The notes: generated by a model from the letters alone, not told the origin. Shown: positions 1 through 10,072, numbered from the stretch's first letter. The stretch: 64,000 nucleotides of DNA from WHSW01 sp963769945 (GCA_963769945.1 CAVYOA010000008.1:62001-126000), one strand, 5' to 3'. A program made the numbers and translations.

Positions 1-24
1 TGTTGGCGCTTAGTCTGTGGCGCC

Positions 25-1500
25 GTGAGCACGATCGAAATCGAGCCTGAGCCCGAGGCGCCCGTATACGGCCTGCCCGAGAGCGACGGGCGTCCGGCCG
101 CCATGTCGATGAGCCCGTTGCGCAGGATCCGCGAGGACATCGCCAGCGAGCGCCAGGCACGCGTGCCCTACCCGCCCGGCCGCACGAACTTCGACCTCGC
201 CCGTACCCGCCAGATGGCCTACGACCCGCTGCCGCTGCTGCTTTCCGCCTACGAGGAGTTCGGCCCGATCTACACCCTGCGCCTGATGCATTCGCCGGTC
301 GTGTTCATGCTCGGGCCCGCCGCCAACCACTACGTAACCGTGTCGCATCCCCACAACTTCCACTGGCGCGAGGGCAGCTTCGGCGACCTGATCCCCCTGC
401 TCGGTGACGGCCTGCTGACGATCGACGCCGGCTATCACGACCGTGCCCGCCGAATCATGCTCCCGGCGTTTCACCACGAACAGATCGAGGCCTCGGTTGA
501 AGCGATGGTGAGCGAAGCCGACGCGGCGATCGCCGGCTTGGTGCCAAATGAGATCCTCGATGTATATGCCTGGTCGCGCCGGCTGGCGATGCGGATCGCG
601 ATGCGAGCGCTGCTCGGGCTCGACCCCGACGACGGCGACCGTGGCGCCACCGCAGCGGTTCACTTCGAGCGCGCGCTCGGCTACTACGGCACCGACTACT
701 TGATGCGACTGCTGCGCGGCCCTCGCTCGCCGTGGCAGCGGCTGAAGAGCTCACGCAAGGTGCTCGACGAGATCGTCTATGCGGAGCTCGCCGAGCGCCG
801 AGCGCGCCAGGATCTCGATCGCCTCGACATCCTCAGCCTGCTGCTCTCGGCGCGCGACGAGGACGGCTCGGCGCTCGCAGACGAGGAGGTGCGCGACCAG
901 CTGATGACGCTGATGTTCGCGGGCCACGACACCACCACCTCGACAGTCAGCTTCCTGCTCTACGAGCTCGCTCGCCATCCGGACGTGCTCGCCAGAGTCC
1001 AAACCGAGCAGGACGAGGTCCTCGGCGGCCGCGCTCCGAGCGCTGAGCTCTTCAGGCAGATGCCCTATCTCGACATGGTTGTCGACGAGGTCCTGCGCCT
1101 CTACCCCGCCGCGTGGGTAGGACCACGGCGAGCCGTGCGCGATTTCGAGTTCGCCGGCTTCACGGTCCCGGCCGGCGCCCACGTCGACTACTGCTCGTGG
1201 GCCAGCCATCGCCTCCCCGAGGTCTTCCCCGACCCCGAGGCCTTCATCCCCGAGCGCTTCACGCCGGAGCGCAGGGCGGCGCTGCCGCGCGGCGCCTACG
1301 TGCCCTTCGGCGGCGGCTCGCGGATCTGCATCGGCAAGCGTTTCGGCCAGACCGAGGTCAAGGTCCTCGCGACGATGCTTGTCCAGCGGCTGCGCTTCGA
1401 GCTATTGCCGGGCCGCACGATGACGATCCGCCAGATGCCCACCCTCAGCCCCAAGGGCGGGCTCGAGATGCGGATCCGCGAGCGCTCGCTCTCCGGCTAG
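25..1500 (+). CDS. cytochrome P450
   Basis: Haem-thiolate monooxygenase of 491 residues, about normal length for a bacterial P450 with a longer N-terminus. Visible signatures: the oxygen-activating I-helix AGHDTTTS near residues 299-306, the ExxR pair in DEVLRLYP near 355-358, and the haem loop FGGGSRICIG near 428-437 with the axial cysteine at about 435. No membrane anchor or fused reductase is seen, so it would be cytosolic and need separate redox partners, none of which lie nearby. The start is GTG at 25; an ATG follows at codon 27. It ends 4 bases before the convergent RTX gene. The substrate cannot be told from sequence; the general look is of CYP110/CYP135-like actinobacterial enzymes acting on lipids or terpenoids, which is inference. 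Confidence 0.95.
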   Translation: MSTIEIEPEPEAPVYGLPESDGRPAAMSMSPLRRIREDIASERQARVPYPPGRTNFDLARTRQMAYDPLPLLLSAYEEFGPIYTLRLMHSPVVFMLGPAANHYVTVSHPHNFHWREGSFGDLIPLLGDGLLTIDAGYHDRARRIMLPAFHHEQIEASVEAMVSEADAAIAGLVPNEILDVYAWSRRLAMRIAMRALLGLDPDDGDRGATAAVHFERALGYYGTDYLMRLLRGPRSPWQRLKSSRKVLDEIVYAELAERRARQDLDRLDILSLLLSARDEDGSALADEEVRDQLMTLMFAGHDTTTSTVSFLLYELARHPDVLARVQTEQDEVLGGRAPSAELFRQMPYLDMVVDEVLRLYPAAWVGPRRAVRDFEFAGFTVPAGAHVDYCSWASHRLPEVFPDPEAFIPERFTPERRAALPRGAYVPFGGGSRICIGKRFGQTEVKVLATMLVQRLRFELLPGRTMTIRQMPTLSPKGGLEMRIRERSLSG

Positions 1501-1504
1501 AGGC

Positions 1505-2384
1505 TTAGGTGCCCCAGGCGAATGTGGGTAGCGCGCGCGGAATCGATTTCTCGTCTTCGCAGTCGTTAGCGGTGTCCTCGGCCTCGCCGCCGTCGCAGAG
1601 GTCATCGCCCGGTCCGCCGTCGAGAGCGTCCGAGCCGTCGTTGCCGAAGAGGTTGTCGTCGCCGAGCTGGCCGAAGAGCTTGTCGTTGTTGTCCTCGCCC
1701 GAGAGCTTGTCGTTGCCATCGCCGCCGTAGAGCTTGTCCTGGCCGTTGATTCCGCCGCGGATGACGATCGCCAACGTCGGAGCCGAAGATGGTGTCGTCG
1801 TTGCCGCCACCGTCCATCAGCTTCGGCGCGATCTTTGGTGTCTTCGTCGAAAGCGTGTCGTTGTGGGTGAAGCCGAGCAGCTTGTCGGCGCCGCCCGCTT
1901 CGATGACGTCGTCGTTGAAGCCGCCGTCGAGAACGTCATTGCCGTCGTCGACGATCTCGCCGCCGACTTCGGCCCAGCCGTAGATGCGATCGTCGCCAGC
2001 CGAGCCGAGCACCGTGTCGTCGCCGGGGCCGGGATAGATCGTGTCGTTCTCTTCCTCGCCGTAGATGACGTCGTTGCCGGGCCCGCCGTAGAGGATGTCG
2101 GTGCCGCGGCCACCGCAGACAACGTCGTTGCCGTCCCCACCCTTGACGACGTCGTTGTCGCGCCCGCCGTTGACCCGGTCGTTGCCGCCGCGGGCGTCCA
2201 TGCTGTCCTTGCCGCGCAGGCCGCTGACGCTGTCGCGGCCGTTCTTGCCCTTCCAGACGTCGCGACTATCGCTGAGCTTTTCCTTGACCTTGAGGCAGAT
2301 CGGCGCCTCCTGAGCGGTGGCGCCCACAGGCAGGAGCAGGGCTGCGATCGAAAGCGCCGACGCGGCGAAGGAAACCCTGCCCAT
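1505..2384 (-). pseudogene. secreted RTX-type calcium-binding repeat protein, frameshifted
   Basis: Starts at ATG 2384 with a Sec-type signal peptide (hydrophobic core SALSIAALLLPVG, cleavage near ATAQE), followed by a short cysteine-containing segment and then about a dozen hemolysin-type GGxGxD nonapeptide repeats (for example GGPGNDVIYG, GGDGNDVVCG). These fold as a calcium-stabilised beta-roll. The reading frame breaks near 1766: the text reads GSDVGD then nonsense, while the other frame continues with VIRGGINGQDKLYGGDGNDKL to a stop at 1505. Restoring two bases (TC on the plus strand between 1766 and 1767) gives GDDVIRGG and one protein of about 293 residues. It may be an intact gene with a sequencing indel. 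It has a Sec signal rather than a C-terminal type I secretion signal, and no type I exporter is nearby. Confidence 0.8.
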
Positions 2385-2409
2385 CGGCTCAGATTAGCTG
2401 CGAGCGGCT

Positions 2410-4927
2410 CTAACCCAGCTTGGTGCGCTTGATGTAGCGCTTCAGCGCCGCGGGGCTGGCCGCGGCCTGGCGCGAAGCGAGGGCGACGAAGCGCACCCGC
2501 TTACCCCTGACCCCATATACGAACTTGCGCCCGCGCCCGGCCTCGCGCACGTAGAGCCTGCCGCCGAGCTTCTTCGCCTTGCCGCTGAGCGCCGACGTCG
2601 GCTCGCCCGGGCGAATGCCGTCGGCGCGGTGCTTGCGCGAATTGCTGGCGATTCAGAGCGACCCTCGCGCGCTTGTCGAAGACGGCGGCGACCTCGGACT
2701 TTCTCGTCTGACGCGGCCCCGGTCCCTTACCCGCCTCAGCACACCAGCGCCAGGTGCGCGTGCGGCTGAACGGCTGTCTCGTGCTGCGCAGGACCTTGTT
2801 CGGCTTCGCGCCCAGGTGCAACCGCTTGAAGCCCTTTGGCGTCAAGAAGCGCTTGCTCCATCCCTTGCAGCCGACGCCGCGGATGCCCTCGGCCCGCTCC
2901 CACATCTGCAGGTAGGCCTCGGCGCCCCGCCCCATGTCGCGAACAACGCTCTCGCCCGCGAGCATCCTCAAATCCTCGATCCAGTCGGGGTAGAGGCCGT
3001 AGTGGGCGACGCCGTCAACGTTGATGTCGTAGACGCGCTCGCCCGAGACCTGCTGGCCAAGCGTGACCTTGCGGTCGAACGACTTGAACGGATAGGCGAC
3101 CGGGTTGGGGATGCCTGCGCCGCGCGGCGCACCTTGCGAACCGAAGCCGTTGGCGTCGGCACCGTAGCCGACGCCGAAGTACTGATCACCGGCTGCGGCG
3201 TAGAAATCGCGCAGGTGACGCCACTGTTCGACGAAGGTCTCGGAATCGCCGGCGTAGGGGGTGACGACGCCGCCAAGGCGGTAGATGCGCGGCAGGGCGT
3301 TCTCGGTGCTCCAGCTGTGGGAGGAGAGGATGCCCGAGTAATCCTTCGACTCGACCACGTTGAGAGCCTGGTCGCGAGCAATCACGCTCATGTGGTCAGG
3401 GTCGAAGATCATGCCCTTGTCCATCATCTGGCGGATCGTGTACTCGCCGAGGGCGGTCAATCCCCGCTGGTTGCAGTACGGGCCGCCGTCGTAGACGGGC
3501 AGCGTGCCCGGCGCGAGGAAGGCGTCTAGCCCGTTGCCGATCATCGCGTCCTGGGTCGGGACCTCGACCGCGGTCGGGTCCTTATCGTGGTTCTCGGGGT
3601 CGGCGCAGCCCTCGAGGTCCCAGAACTTGCCGGTGTTGACGAAGTTGGCGGCGTTGGTCGCCGTGCCGGTCTCGCCGCTGTCGCCGGCGACGCCGGTTAG
3701 CGCGTTGTCGAACTTGTTGACGATCTCGAACTGGCGAAGGCCGAGGTCGTGGAGCTTGTCGAGCCAGAAGTCGATCTCGGCCTCGTCGCATTCGGGGAAG
3801 TCGTTCTTGACCGAGCACCCGAATGGGTCCGAGACCTCCATCCCCAAGACGACCGCGAGGTTGCCCTTGTTGATCTGCCTTCGCGCCTGCTGCGGCGACT
3901 CGACGATTCGAAACCAGCCCTTCCCCGGGCCGCCGCTCTGTGCGTCGATGTAGTCCTGGAGCTCTTGGATGCGCTCGATCTGAAGCAGCACGCTTTCCAT
4001 CTCGTCACAGCTGTTCTGTTTGTGCGGATAGACCTTGCAGAGGACACTGTTCTCGACCATCAAGTTGGTGTAGAGGCGCAATCCGCCGCGCCAGGCGCGT
4101 TCGAGCCAGCGGTAGTAGAACGACTCGTGGGTGAGCGAGTTGTGTGCGGGCCAGTCCTTGAACGTGGGCCAGCCGGTGGTGTCGTGGCAGCGCGCAGGGT
4201 TTTTGTAGAGCACGTTCTCGAGCGCCGCCGCGCAGCCGTTGGGTTCATGGTCGGGGCAGTCGACGAGTGCGTATGGAGCGCCGTACTTGTGCCAGGGGCG
4301 ACCGCAATGGGCCCGCCCGCCGAGGAACTCGAAGGCCATGCCGTGCATATGGGCGTCGACAAGGCCCCTGGTCTCGCCGTAGCTGGTTGAAGGCCCCTTG
4401 CTCGGCGGGCCGTTGGCGTTGATGTCGACCTCGGGATACTTGGGACAGCCTTCTGCGGCGACGAGATCGAAGACGCCGGGCTCGCTCGCGGCCGTCGCTG
4501 CGCCCGCCGCCGACCCCAGCGCGCGACCGCTTGGCACGTTGACGACGGTAAACCCGCTGCCCTGCTCGTTCAGCGTCCACTCGGCCTCGGGACTCGGCTG
4601 CGCCGCGGGGGCAACAGCGTCGCCGGCGACAGCCATGAAATCGCTCGCGGTGCCGTAGAAGAGGTACTCGCCCAGCGTCGTGGCCTGCAGGCGAAAGCGC
4701 TCGGCGGAGGCGAGGTCGGGGGTCGGTGTATAGCCGCTAGGACCCTTGGCGAGGTATTGGCCACCGGCTTGCGCCTGCAAGGCAAAGCAACCATTAACAA
4801 CCGAATAACGGGTCAGCTTGCCGTTTGCCGCCTCGGCACCGGCGGTGAAAGTGAAGCCTCCCGCCAGCAGAGCGAGCCCGCAAAATAGGGCGGGAAGGGT
4901 GCGGCGTCGAGCGGGCGCAGATGACAC
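2410..4927 (-). pseudogene. secreted M19/amidohydrolase-like metal-dependent hydrolase, frameshifted near the C-terminus
   Basis: The likely start is GTG 4927, giving a signal peptide (TLPALFCGLALLAGGFTF, cleavage near GAEA). Open frame upstream of it runs into the cold-shock gene on the other strand. Residues 35-150 look like a beta-trefoil-like region; the catalytic part follows. Metal-binding motifs typical of the amidohydrolase/membrane dipeptidase fold are visible: DAHMHGM near 192, FDPDHMS near 509, SSHSWS near 536 and GYGADANG near 585. The frame breaks at about 2652, where removing one T of the TT at 2652-2653 turns a truncated basic tail into GEPTSALSGKAKKLGG and continues to KRYIKRTKLG with a stop at 2410. 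Substrate unknown; exported hydrolase of peptides or amides is the family inference. Confidence 0.7.
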
Positions 4928-5194
4928 CGCCCGCGACGCTAGCCGATCGCGTCGCCAGAGGCGCTGGTCAAGCTCTGCGACGACGAGCGCAGCGCTCAAC
5001 GACTCCGATCTCCTTCGACGTTGCCACGCGACACGACTTCGTTCGCTGAGCGCGTTGACGGACATCCGGCCCGAGAAACTTGCTACCGTCGCGTTGTCAA
5101 CGCTCGGGTAAAGCGCCCGGGTAATCGTGCAGCGCTCCTCGTTCTCGGTTTTCACCCCCGTGGTTCGCAAGCACAAGATCCATGGAGGACATAC

Positions 5195-5398
5195 ATGGCA
5201 ACCGGAACAGTCAAGTGGTTCAACCCCGACAAGGGCTTCGGCTTCATCACACCTGATGACGGCTCGAAGGACCTGTTCGTGCACCAGAGCGCGATCAACG
5301 GCGAGGGCTTTCGCTCGCTGAACGAGGGTGACAAGGTCACCTTCGAGTCAGAGGAGAGCGACAAGGGCCCGCGCGCGGCGAACGTCTCGGCGACGTAA
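5195..5398 (+). CDS. cold-shock protein (single CSD, CspA family)
   Basis: A 67-residue single-domain nucleic-acid chaperone. RNP1 (KGFGFI, residues 13-18) and RNP2 (LFVHQ, 27-31) are intact, and MATGTVKWFNPDKGFG is the standard actinobacterial N-terminus. The start is fixed by a strong ribosome-binding site GGAGG at 5184-5188, six bases before ATG 5195; open frame farther upstream is not needed. The protein melts RNA secondary structure in the cytosol. It is monocistronic: an intrinsic terminator follows 23 bases after the stop. About 270 bases separate it from the divergent amidohydrolase start, room for its own promoter and a leader, but I could not define either with confidence. Confidence 0.97.
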   Translation: MATGTVKWFNPDKGFGFITPDDGSKDLFVHQSAINGEGFRSLNEGDKVTFESEESDKGPRAANVSAT

Positions 5399-5942
5399 GT
5401 CCCGCCGTATCGGACTTGGGAAGAGCCTCCGCTTCGGCGGGGGCTCTTTTCGTGGCGCTAGTTGCCAGTGCTCGTTCGTGGGTGAGCAGCTGGCGCTTGC
5501 GGTCGATGCCGCCGCTATAGCCCGTGAGCGTGCCGTCGGCGCCAATCACGCGGTGACAGGGCACGATGATCGAGATCGGGTTGCGCGCATTCGCGGCACC
5601 CACCGCTCGAGCTGATCGGGCGCCGATACGACGAGAGAGCTCGGCGTAGGTGATCGTCTCGCCGTAGGGAATCTGCTCGAGCTCGCCCCAGACCCGGCGC
5701 TGGAAGTTCGTGCCCTCACGCTCGAGCTCGAGCTCGAACCGCGTGCGAGCGCCGGCGAAGTACTGATCGAGCTGATCGCGCGCCTCGGCGAAGGCGTTGT
5801 CGTCGCGCTCGCAGGCGGCATCGCCCGCCGCGCGCCCGACGTATAGCCCGAGCAGCCGGTTGTGGTCGCCAACCAGCAGCAGCTCGCCGATCGGGCTGGC
5901 GACGGTCGTGTGGAGCGTGGTCTGTGTCGCGATTGTGTTCAT
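5337..5942 (-). CDS. ogt: methylated-DNA--[protein]-cysteine S-methyltransferase (Ogt/MGMT)
   Basis: Suicide DNA-repair protein that takes the alkyl group from O6-alkylguanine onto its own cysteine. The active site PCHRV is present (cysteine in IIVPCHRVIG), preceded by the helix-turn-helix region with PYGETITYAELSRRIG and followed by GYSGGIDRKRQLL. The N-terminal ribonuclease-like domain spans roughly residues 1-80. ATG 5942 is chosen; an in-frame ATG at 5969 would add nine residues. The family normally ends shortly after the LLxHE element, but here the frame continues about 45 more low-complexity residues, through the cold-shock terminator and 62 bases into the cold-shock gene. A lost stop or indel near 5470 is possible. 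Divergent from the asparaginase gene. Confidence 0.92.
   Translation of the reverse strand: MNTIATQTTLHTTVASPIGELLLVGDHNRLLGLYVGRAAGDAACERDDNAFAEARDQLDQYFAGARTRFELELEREGTNFQRRVWGELEQIPYGETITYAELSRRIGARSARAVGAANARNPISIIVPCHRVIGADGTLTGYSGGIDRKRQLLTHERALATSATKRAPAEAEALPKSDTAGLTSPRRSPRAGPCRSPLTRR
5422..5450 (+). terminator. intrinsic terminator of the cold-shock gene
   Basis: An 11-bp stem (AGAGCCTCCGC pairing with GCGGGGGCTCT, one G-T wobble) capped by a stable TTCG tetraloop and followed by TTTT. This is the clearest rho-independent terminator in the window. It also lies inside the C-terminal tail of the convergent alkyltransferase reading frame. Confidence 0.9.
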
Positions 5943-5995
5943 GGTGATGAAACGGCTGCGGCGACGCATTTGTGAGCGGCAGCTATCGTCGCGCG

Positions 5996-6997
5996 ATGGC
6001 CGTACGAGCGGACGGAGACATCGCAGCGCGACACGTGCGCGTGCTCGCCGCTGGCGGGACGATCTCGATGACGGGCGACGCGCAAGGTGCCACGCCCGGA
6101 CTCGACGCCGACGCGCTCGTCGCCTCGATCCCCAGCCTCGCGGCCCATGACGGTCTCGAGGCCGAGACGATCTCCAACCTTCCCAGCACGCATCTCACGC
6201 TCGACGATCAGTTGAGAATATGTCGCGCCGCGCGCGACGTCGCTCGACGCGGAGTCGGAGTCGTCGTCACCCATGGCACCGATACGCTCGAAGAGACGGC
6301 GATGCTGTGCGATGTCGTCCACGACGCCGAGGCGCCGATCGTCTTCACCGGCGCGATCCGGCCCGCCACCGCACCGGGTGCCGATGGCCCCGCCAACGCC
6401 GTCGACGCCGTCAGCGTCGCGGCCAGCGAGGCTGCCGCGGGCATGGGCGTGCTGGTCTGCTTTGGCGGCGAGATTCATCACGCGCGCGGCGCGCGCAAGA
6501 CTGATACGACCTCCCTCGTCGCGTTTTCCTCGCCCCAGACGGGCCCGCTGGGGCGCGTCACCGAGGGCCATCCCACGATCTGGTCACGGATTCCGCGCAA
6601 CCCGCCGCTCGATCCGCCCCACCTCAATGGTCGTGTCTTAGTCATTCCCACGGGTGCCGGCGACGACGGCACGCTGGCCCGCGCGGCTCTCGATACCGAT
6701 CCCGACGGCGTTGTCATCGCGACCCTGGGAGCTGGGCACCTGGCGCCGTCGCTGCTCGATCTTTGGGCCGAAGCCGCCGAGCGGATTCCCGTGATCGCCT
6801 ACTGCCGGCCCGAGCGCGGCGTCATTCTCAGTGCCACTTATGGCTATCGCGGCTCAGAGCGCGACCTACGCGAGACGGAGATCATCCCCGCGGGCTTTCT
6901 CTCACCCCAGGCAGCGCGTATGAAACTGCTGGCGTGCCTGGCCTCCGGCCTCTCGATCGGCGAGATTCGCTGGGCCTTCAACCAGGACGACGGCTGA
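5996..6997 (+). CDS. L-asparaginase (type I/II fold)
   Basis: Hydrolyses asparagine to aspartate and ammonia. The full set of catalytic residues is visible: the nucleophile threonine in GGTIS (residue about 22, equivalent to E. coli T12), the THGTDT segment near 92-97 with the second catalytic Thr-Asp pair, and the lysine in ARKTDT near 168. The usual Thr two residues before GG is Ala here, but that is not a catalytic position. No signal peptide is seen, so it is probably cytosolic. ATG 5996 is chosen; GTG 5972 would add eight residues. Length 333 residues, normal for the family. It lies alone, divergent from the alkyltransferase. Confidence 0.93.
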   Translation: MAVRADGDIAARHVRVLAAGGTISMTGDAQGATPGLDADALVASIPSLAAHDGLEAETISNLPSTHLTLDDQLRICRAARDVARRGVGVVVTHGTDTLEETAMLCDVVHDAEAPIVFTGAIRPATAPGADGPANAVDAVSVAASEAAAGMGVLVCFGGEIHHARGARKTDTTSLVAFSSPQTGPLGRVTEGHPTIWSRIPRNPPLDPPHLNGRVLVIPTGAGDDGTLARAALDTDPDGVVIATLGAGHLAPSLLDLWAEAAERIPVIAYCRPERGVILSATYGYRGSERDLRETEIIPAGFLSPQAARMKLLACLASGLSIGEIRWAFNQDDG

Positions 6998-7049
6998 ACG
7001 CAGAACTCGGCTTCTCGTCCAGTAACGAGCGTGTAGCTCGTGTCCACCC

Positions 7050-7611
7050 ATGCCTCGCCGATGGCGGGGAGTGCAGCCGCAACGCACTCCCACGGTCGAT
7101 CGCCGCGACTTCTCTTGGATACTCGCCGTCGTCGCGTGCCTGATCGTCGCCTGCACGGTCCTGTCAAGCCGCGCCCGAAGCACACTTCGACCTCCTCTCC
7201 GCTGCGGGCGCGCAGCAGGCGCAGCCGGTCACGCCCAAGACACCAAAAGCTTCCTCGGGTGAGCCGCTCGCCCAAGTCCGCAACGCTGCCGGCGATTCGC
7301 TCGCAATCAAGGACGACACCTGCGAGGCGAACATGGCGATAGCCGCCAAGCAGGGACTGCTGCTGCCCGGCGGCTGGGAGCTTCACTGCGTCGGCCCCGG
7401 GCTCGACTGGAACGGCGGCTCGCATTGGGGTGTGACCTGTCGCTACGACGAGTGCCCAGAGGGCGCCGGCCCCTACATCTCGATCTCGAACCCGACCTAT
7501 TACGTGATCGCGCACGAGCTTTGTCACGCCAACTTCGGCGACGACGAGCTGATGGCCGACGCGTGCGCCGCCAAGCACGGCGCCTCGCTCGACGCGAGCC
7601 CGTACAGCTAG
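7050..7611 (+). pseudogene. small membrane-anchored protein with HExxH motif, frameshifted
   Basis: Two reading frames make one plausible protein. The first, from ATG 7050 (GTG 7071 is an alternative), contains a single membrane segment ILAVVACLIVACTVL. After about 7174 the coding frame is the other one, giving AEAHFDLLSAAGAQQ, a proline/lysine linker, and a C-terminal domain with several cysteines and the metal-binding signature HELCH (in VIAHELCHANFGDDE). Removing one C from CCC at 7174-7176 joins them into a protein of about 186 residues. The domain resembles a small zinc-metallopeptidase-like fold, but I do not recognise the family. Topology would place the HExxH domain outside the membrane. 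The function is unknown. Confidence 0.6.
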
Positions 7612-7702
7612 CGCCGCCGAGCCGTCGGCGCAGTGAGCCCGCCCGACCCGACCCGTGTCGCATTCTTCCGCACACCCGGAAGAAGTCGACGCAGCACGCT
7701 CG

Positions 7703-10072
7703 TCATCGCCGGCGCTTGCGATCTGTGGTGGGTTGAAGCTGGATAGTCGCCGGGCGCCGCGTGCTCAGGGCTCCGAGCTCGAGTCGCAGCATGCGCCGAG
7801 ACGCGTCGTAGTCCCATCCACTGACCGGACGCGTCGCTCGGTTACCGATCGTCACCGAGCCAGGACGCTCGACACCGGTTATCGTCACCTCGTAGCTGCG
7901 CTTGGCGATATCGCCCGGGTAGCCACCGCGGGCAGGACCGATCTCGAGCGTCCCCCCCGCCCCCTTCTCGCGCCAGCGAATCCTCGTGCGCGCGAACTCA
8001 CCGGCCTCGTAGCCGAAGCCCTTGCCTTCGTCCTCGTAGAGCTCGAAGCCACCGTCGTCGCCCGCGTATACGTCGACGAGCAGTGAGCCGTTGGCGCCGG
8101 GGCGCTCGAAGTCGCCGTAGGGCTGGCGAACGACGACGCCGCCCGCGCGCGCGAACACCGGCATTCGATCGAGCGGGACGCTCAGCAGCCGCGATCTCGA
8201 GCCCGAATAGACGCTGCCGGTAAAGATGTCGGTCCATCGCCCCGGCGGAAACCAGACCTTCTTTCGCGCCGGGTCGCCGGGCTTGGCGACGGGCGCGACG
8301 AGCAGCTCGTCGCCGAGCATGTACTGGCGATCGAAGCGATAGGCATTTCTCTGTTGCGGCCAGCCGAGGTACATCGCTCGCACCAGCGGCAGCCCGTTGT
8401 CGTAGGCCTCGCGCGCGAGCGTGTAGAGGTACGGAACGAGCGAAGCGCGCAGCCGCATGAACTCACCCGCAACCCGTCCCGCGCGCCCGCCGTACTCCCA
8501 TGGCAGGCGCGGCGCGTGGTCGGAGTGCAGTCGCAAGATCGGCTGCATCGCGCCGAGTTGGACCCAGCGCGCATAGAGATCGTCGGGCAGCTCGTTGCCG
8601 AGGAAGCCGCCAATGTCGTGGGAGACGTAGGGATGACCGATGCCGGCGCCCTCGGCGGCGCTGAAGCGCGTCTGAAAGTCGAGCATCTCCCAGGTCGAGG
8701 CGCTGTCGCCGGTGAAGTGGATCGTGCTGCGATGCTCGGCCCAAGCGCCCGCTGTCGGCGCTGGGTAGTCCCACATCGAAGAGCCGATTCGAGCCAGCGG
8801 CAGCCAGCGGATTCCGCGTGCGCGCTGGCGCTGAGCGTAGAGCGAGTTGATCCAGGTGTCGCCTGGCAGCGTCGTCGCGCTGACCCGGCTTTCGTCGCAA
8901 CACCAATCGAGCCACCACGAGTCGACTCCGTCGGCCTCGAACGGTTGATGCAGCCCGAAGTAGGAAGCAACGTCGTCGCGCTGGGCCCAGTCCCAGACCG
9001 CGCATGTCTCCTCGGGGTCGCGGATGAAAACGCCACAGCGTGGCCCACCGTCGATCAGGCCGCCGGCCGTCGCCTCGGCGCCCGCGTAGGCGGGGTCGTC
9101 GGGGCTGATGGAGGGATGGACGTTGAGGGTGACATCGACGCCCTCTGAATGCGCCCAGTCGAGGAAACGGCGTGGCTCTGGGAAGTAGGCCGGGGTCCAT
9201 TGCCAACCGTTCCAGTCGTGGGGGCTCTTGAAATCGGTGTCGACGACGAGCACGTCAAGCGGGACGCGGTTAGTCCGAAACTCGGCGAGGAGCTCGCGGT
9301 AGTCGCGCTCGCTGTAGCCCTGGTAACGCGAGAACCAGTTGCCGAACGCCTTCTGGGGCAGCAGCGGGGCCGGCCCGGTGAGCCGGCGAAAATCGCCGAG
9401 CGCGCCGACGTAATCGTCGCCGTAGGCGAACAGGTAACCGTCCTGGTAGGGGCCCTCTTGGTAGCCGTTTGACTGCGCCGCCCGCTCCTCATACCAACTC
9501 CCGCCTTCGGTCAGCACCGGGCTGGCGGTGTCGTCGAGCAGGTACCAGCCGTCGCGCGAGAGCAGGCCGTCGTGCAGCGGCACCGGGCCGCGCTGGCCGT
9601 CGAGCCCCCGATACCAGCCGCCGAGGTTGCCGGCCGTTACCGGCGAGGGATCAGGATCGGGGTTCTCGAGCGGGACCCGCGGTGGCGAGGCCGTCGACGG
9701 CGTCGGCAAAGGCGCTGGGAAACCCGGGTTGACGAGGCGCTTGCGGCCACCGATCTCGAGTCGCAGCGAGAGGTTCGAGGGCGAGAACGGCCCGGAGCCG
9801 ATCACGTAGCGAAGCAGCATGTCCGAGGTTCGGATGATGCGAACGCCGTCGACGACGCGGGTGCGGAACTTCGCCGTGGCAGCGGGGCGAGTCGCCGCTA
9901 TCAGCGTCGGGCGATCCTCAAAAACGCCATTCTCGGCGTACTCGAGCCGGATCAGGCTCGGCGTCAGCACCTGAAAGCGAGCGGGCCCATCGCGCACCTC
10001 GCCACTGGCGCCCGAAGCCTCGGAGGCACCCGCGAGGAACACGACCGCGATCAACAACGACGCCCTGCGCAT
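7703..10072 (-). CDS. secreted glycoside hydrolase family 31 (alpha-glucosidase/alpha-xylosidase-like)
   Basis: A 789-residue GH31 enzyme. ATG 10072 gives a clean signal peptide (MRRASLLIAVVFLAGAS, cleavage near ASGAS); the extra upstream open frame lacks sense. The N-terminal beta-sandwich runs to about residue 250. The (beta/alpha)8 barrel carries the nucleophile aspartate in WWLDW near 387 and the acid/base aspartate in FTGDSAST near 454. C-terminal beta domains follow (PPGRWTDIFTG, YEDEGKGFGYE). The family retains anomeric configuration and acts on alpha-linked glucosides, xylosides or sulfoquinovosides; the exact substrate cannot be read. No sugar transporter is nearby, so released sugar would be taken up elsewhere. 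Confidence 0.93.
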   Translation of the reverse strand: MRRASLLIAVVFLAGASEASGASGEVRDGPARFQVLTPSLIRLEYAENGVFEDRPTLIAATRPAATAKFRTRVVDGVRIIRTSDMLLRYVIGSGPFSPSNLSLRLEIGGRKRLVNPGFPAPLPTPSTASPPRVPLENPDPDPSPVTAGNLGGWYRGLDGQRGPVPLHDGLLSRDGWYLLDDTASPVLTEGGSWYEERAAQSNGYQEGPYQDGYLFAYGDDYVGALGDFRRLTGPAPLLPQKAFGNWFSRYQGYSERDYRELLAEFRTNRVPLDVLVVDTDFKSPHDWNGWQWTPAYFPEPRRFLDWAHSEGVDVTLNVHPSISPDDPAYAGAEATAGGLIDGGPRCGVFIRDPEETCAVWDWAQRDDVASYFGLHQPFEADGVDSWWLDWCCDESRVSATTLPGDTWINSLYAQRQRARGIRWLPLARIGSSMWDYPAPTAGAWAEHRSTIHFTGDSASTWEMLDFQTRFSAAEGAGIGHPYVSHDIGGFLGNELPDDLYARWVQLGAMQPILRLHSDHAPRLPWEYGGRAGRVAGEFMRLRASLVPYLYTLAREAYDNGLPLVRAMYLGWPQQRNAYRFDRQYMLGDELLVAPVAKPGDPARKKVWFPPGRWTDIFTGSVYSGSRSRLLSVPLDRMPVFARAGGVVVRQPYGDFERPGANGSLLVDVYAGDDGGFELYEDEGKGFGYEAGEFARTRIRWREKGAGGTLEIGPARGGYPGDIAKRSYEVTITGVERPGSVTIGNRATRPVSGWDYDASRRMLRLELGALSTRRPATIQLQPTTDRKRRR

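Noticed and set aside
1734..2432. Long plus-strand open frame opposite the RTX gene
   Set aside because: It is the high-GC antisense shadow of GGxGxD repeats, with alternating Val/Ala/Asp and no family resemblance.
6050..6070. Loss of the catalytic threonine in asparaginase (AAGGTIS in place of TGGTIA)
   Set aside because: The catalytic residue is the Thr of GGTI, which is conserved; the replaced position is not catalytic.
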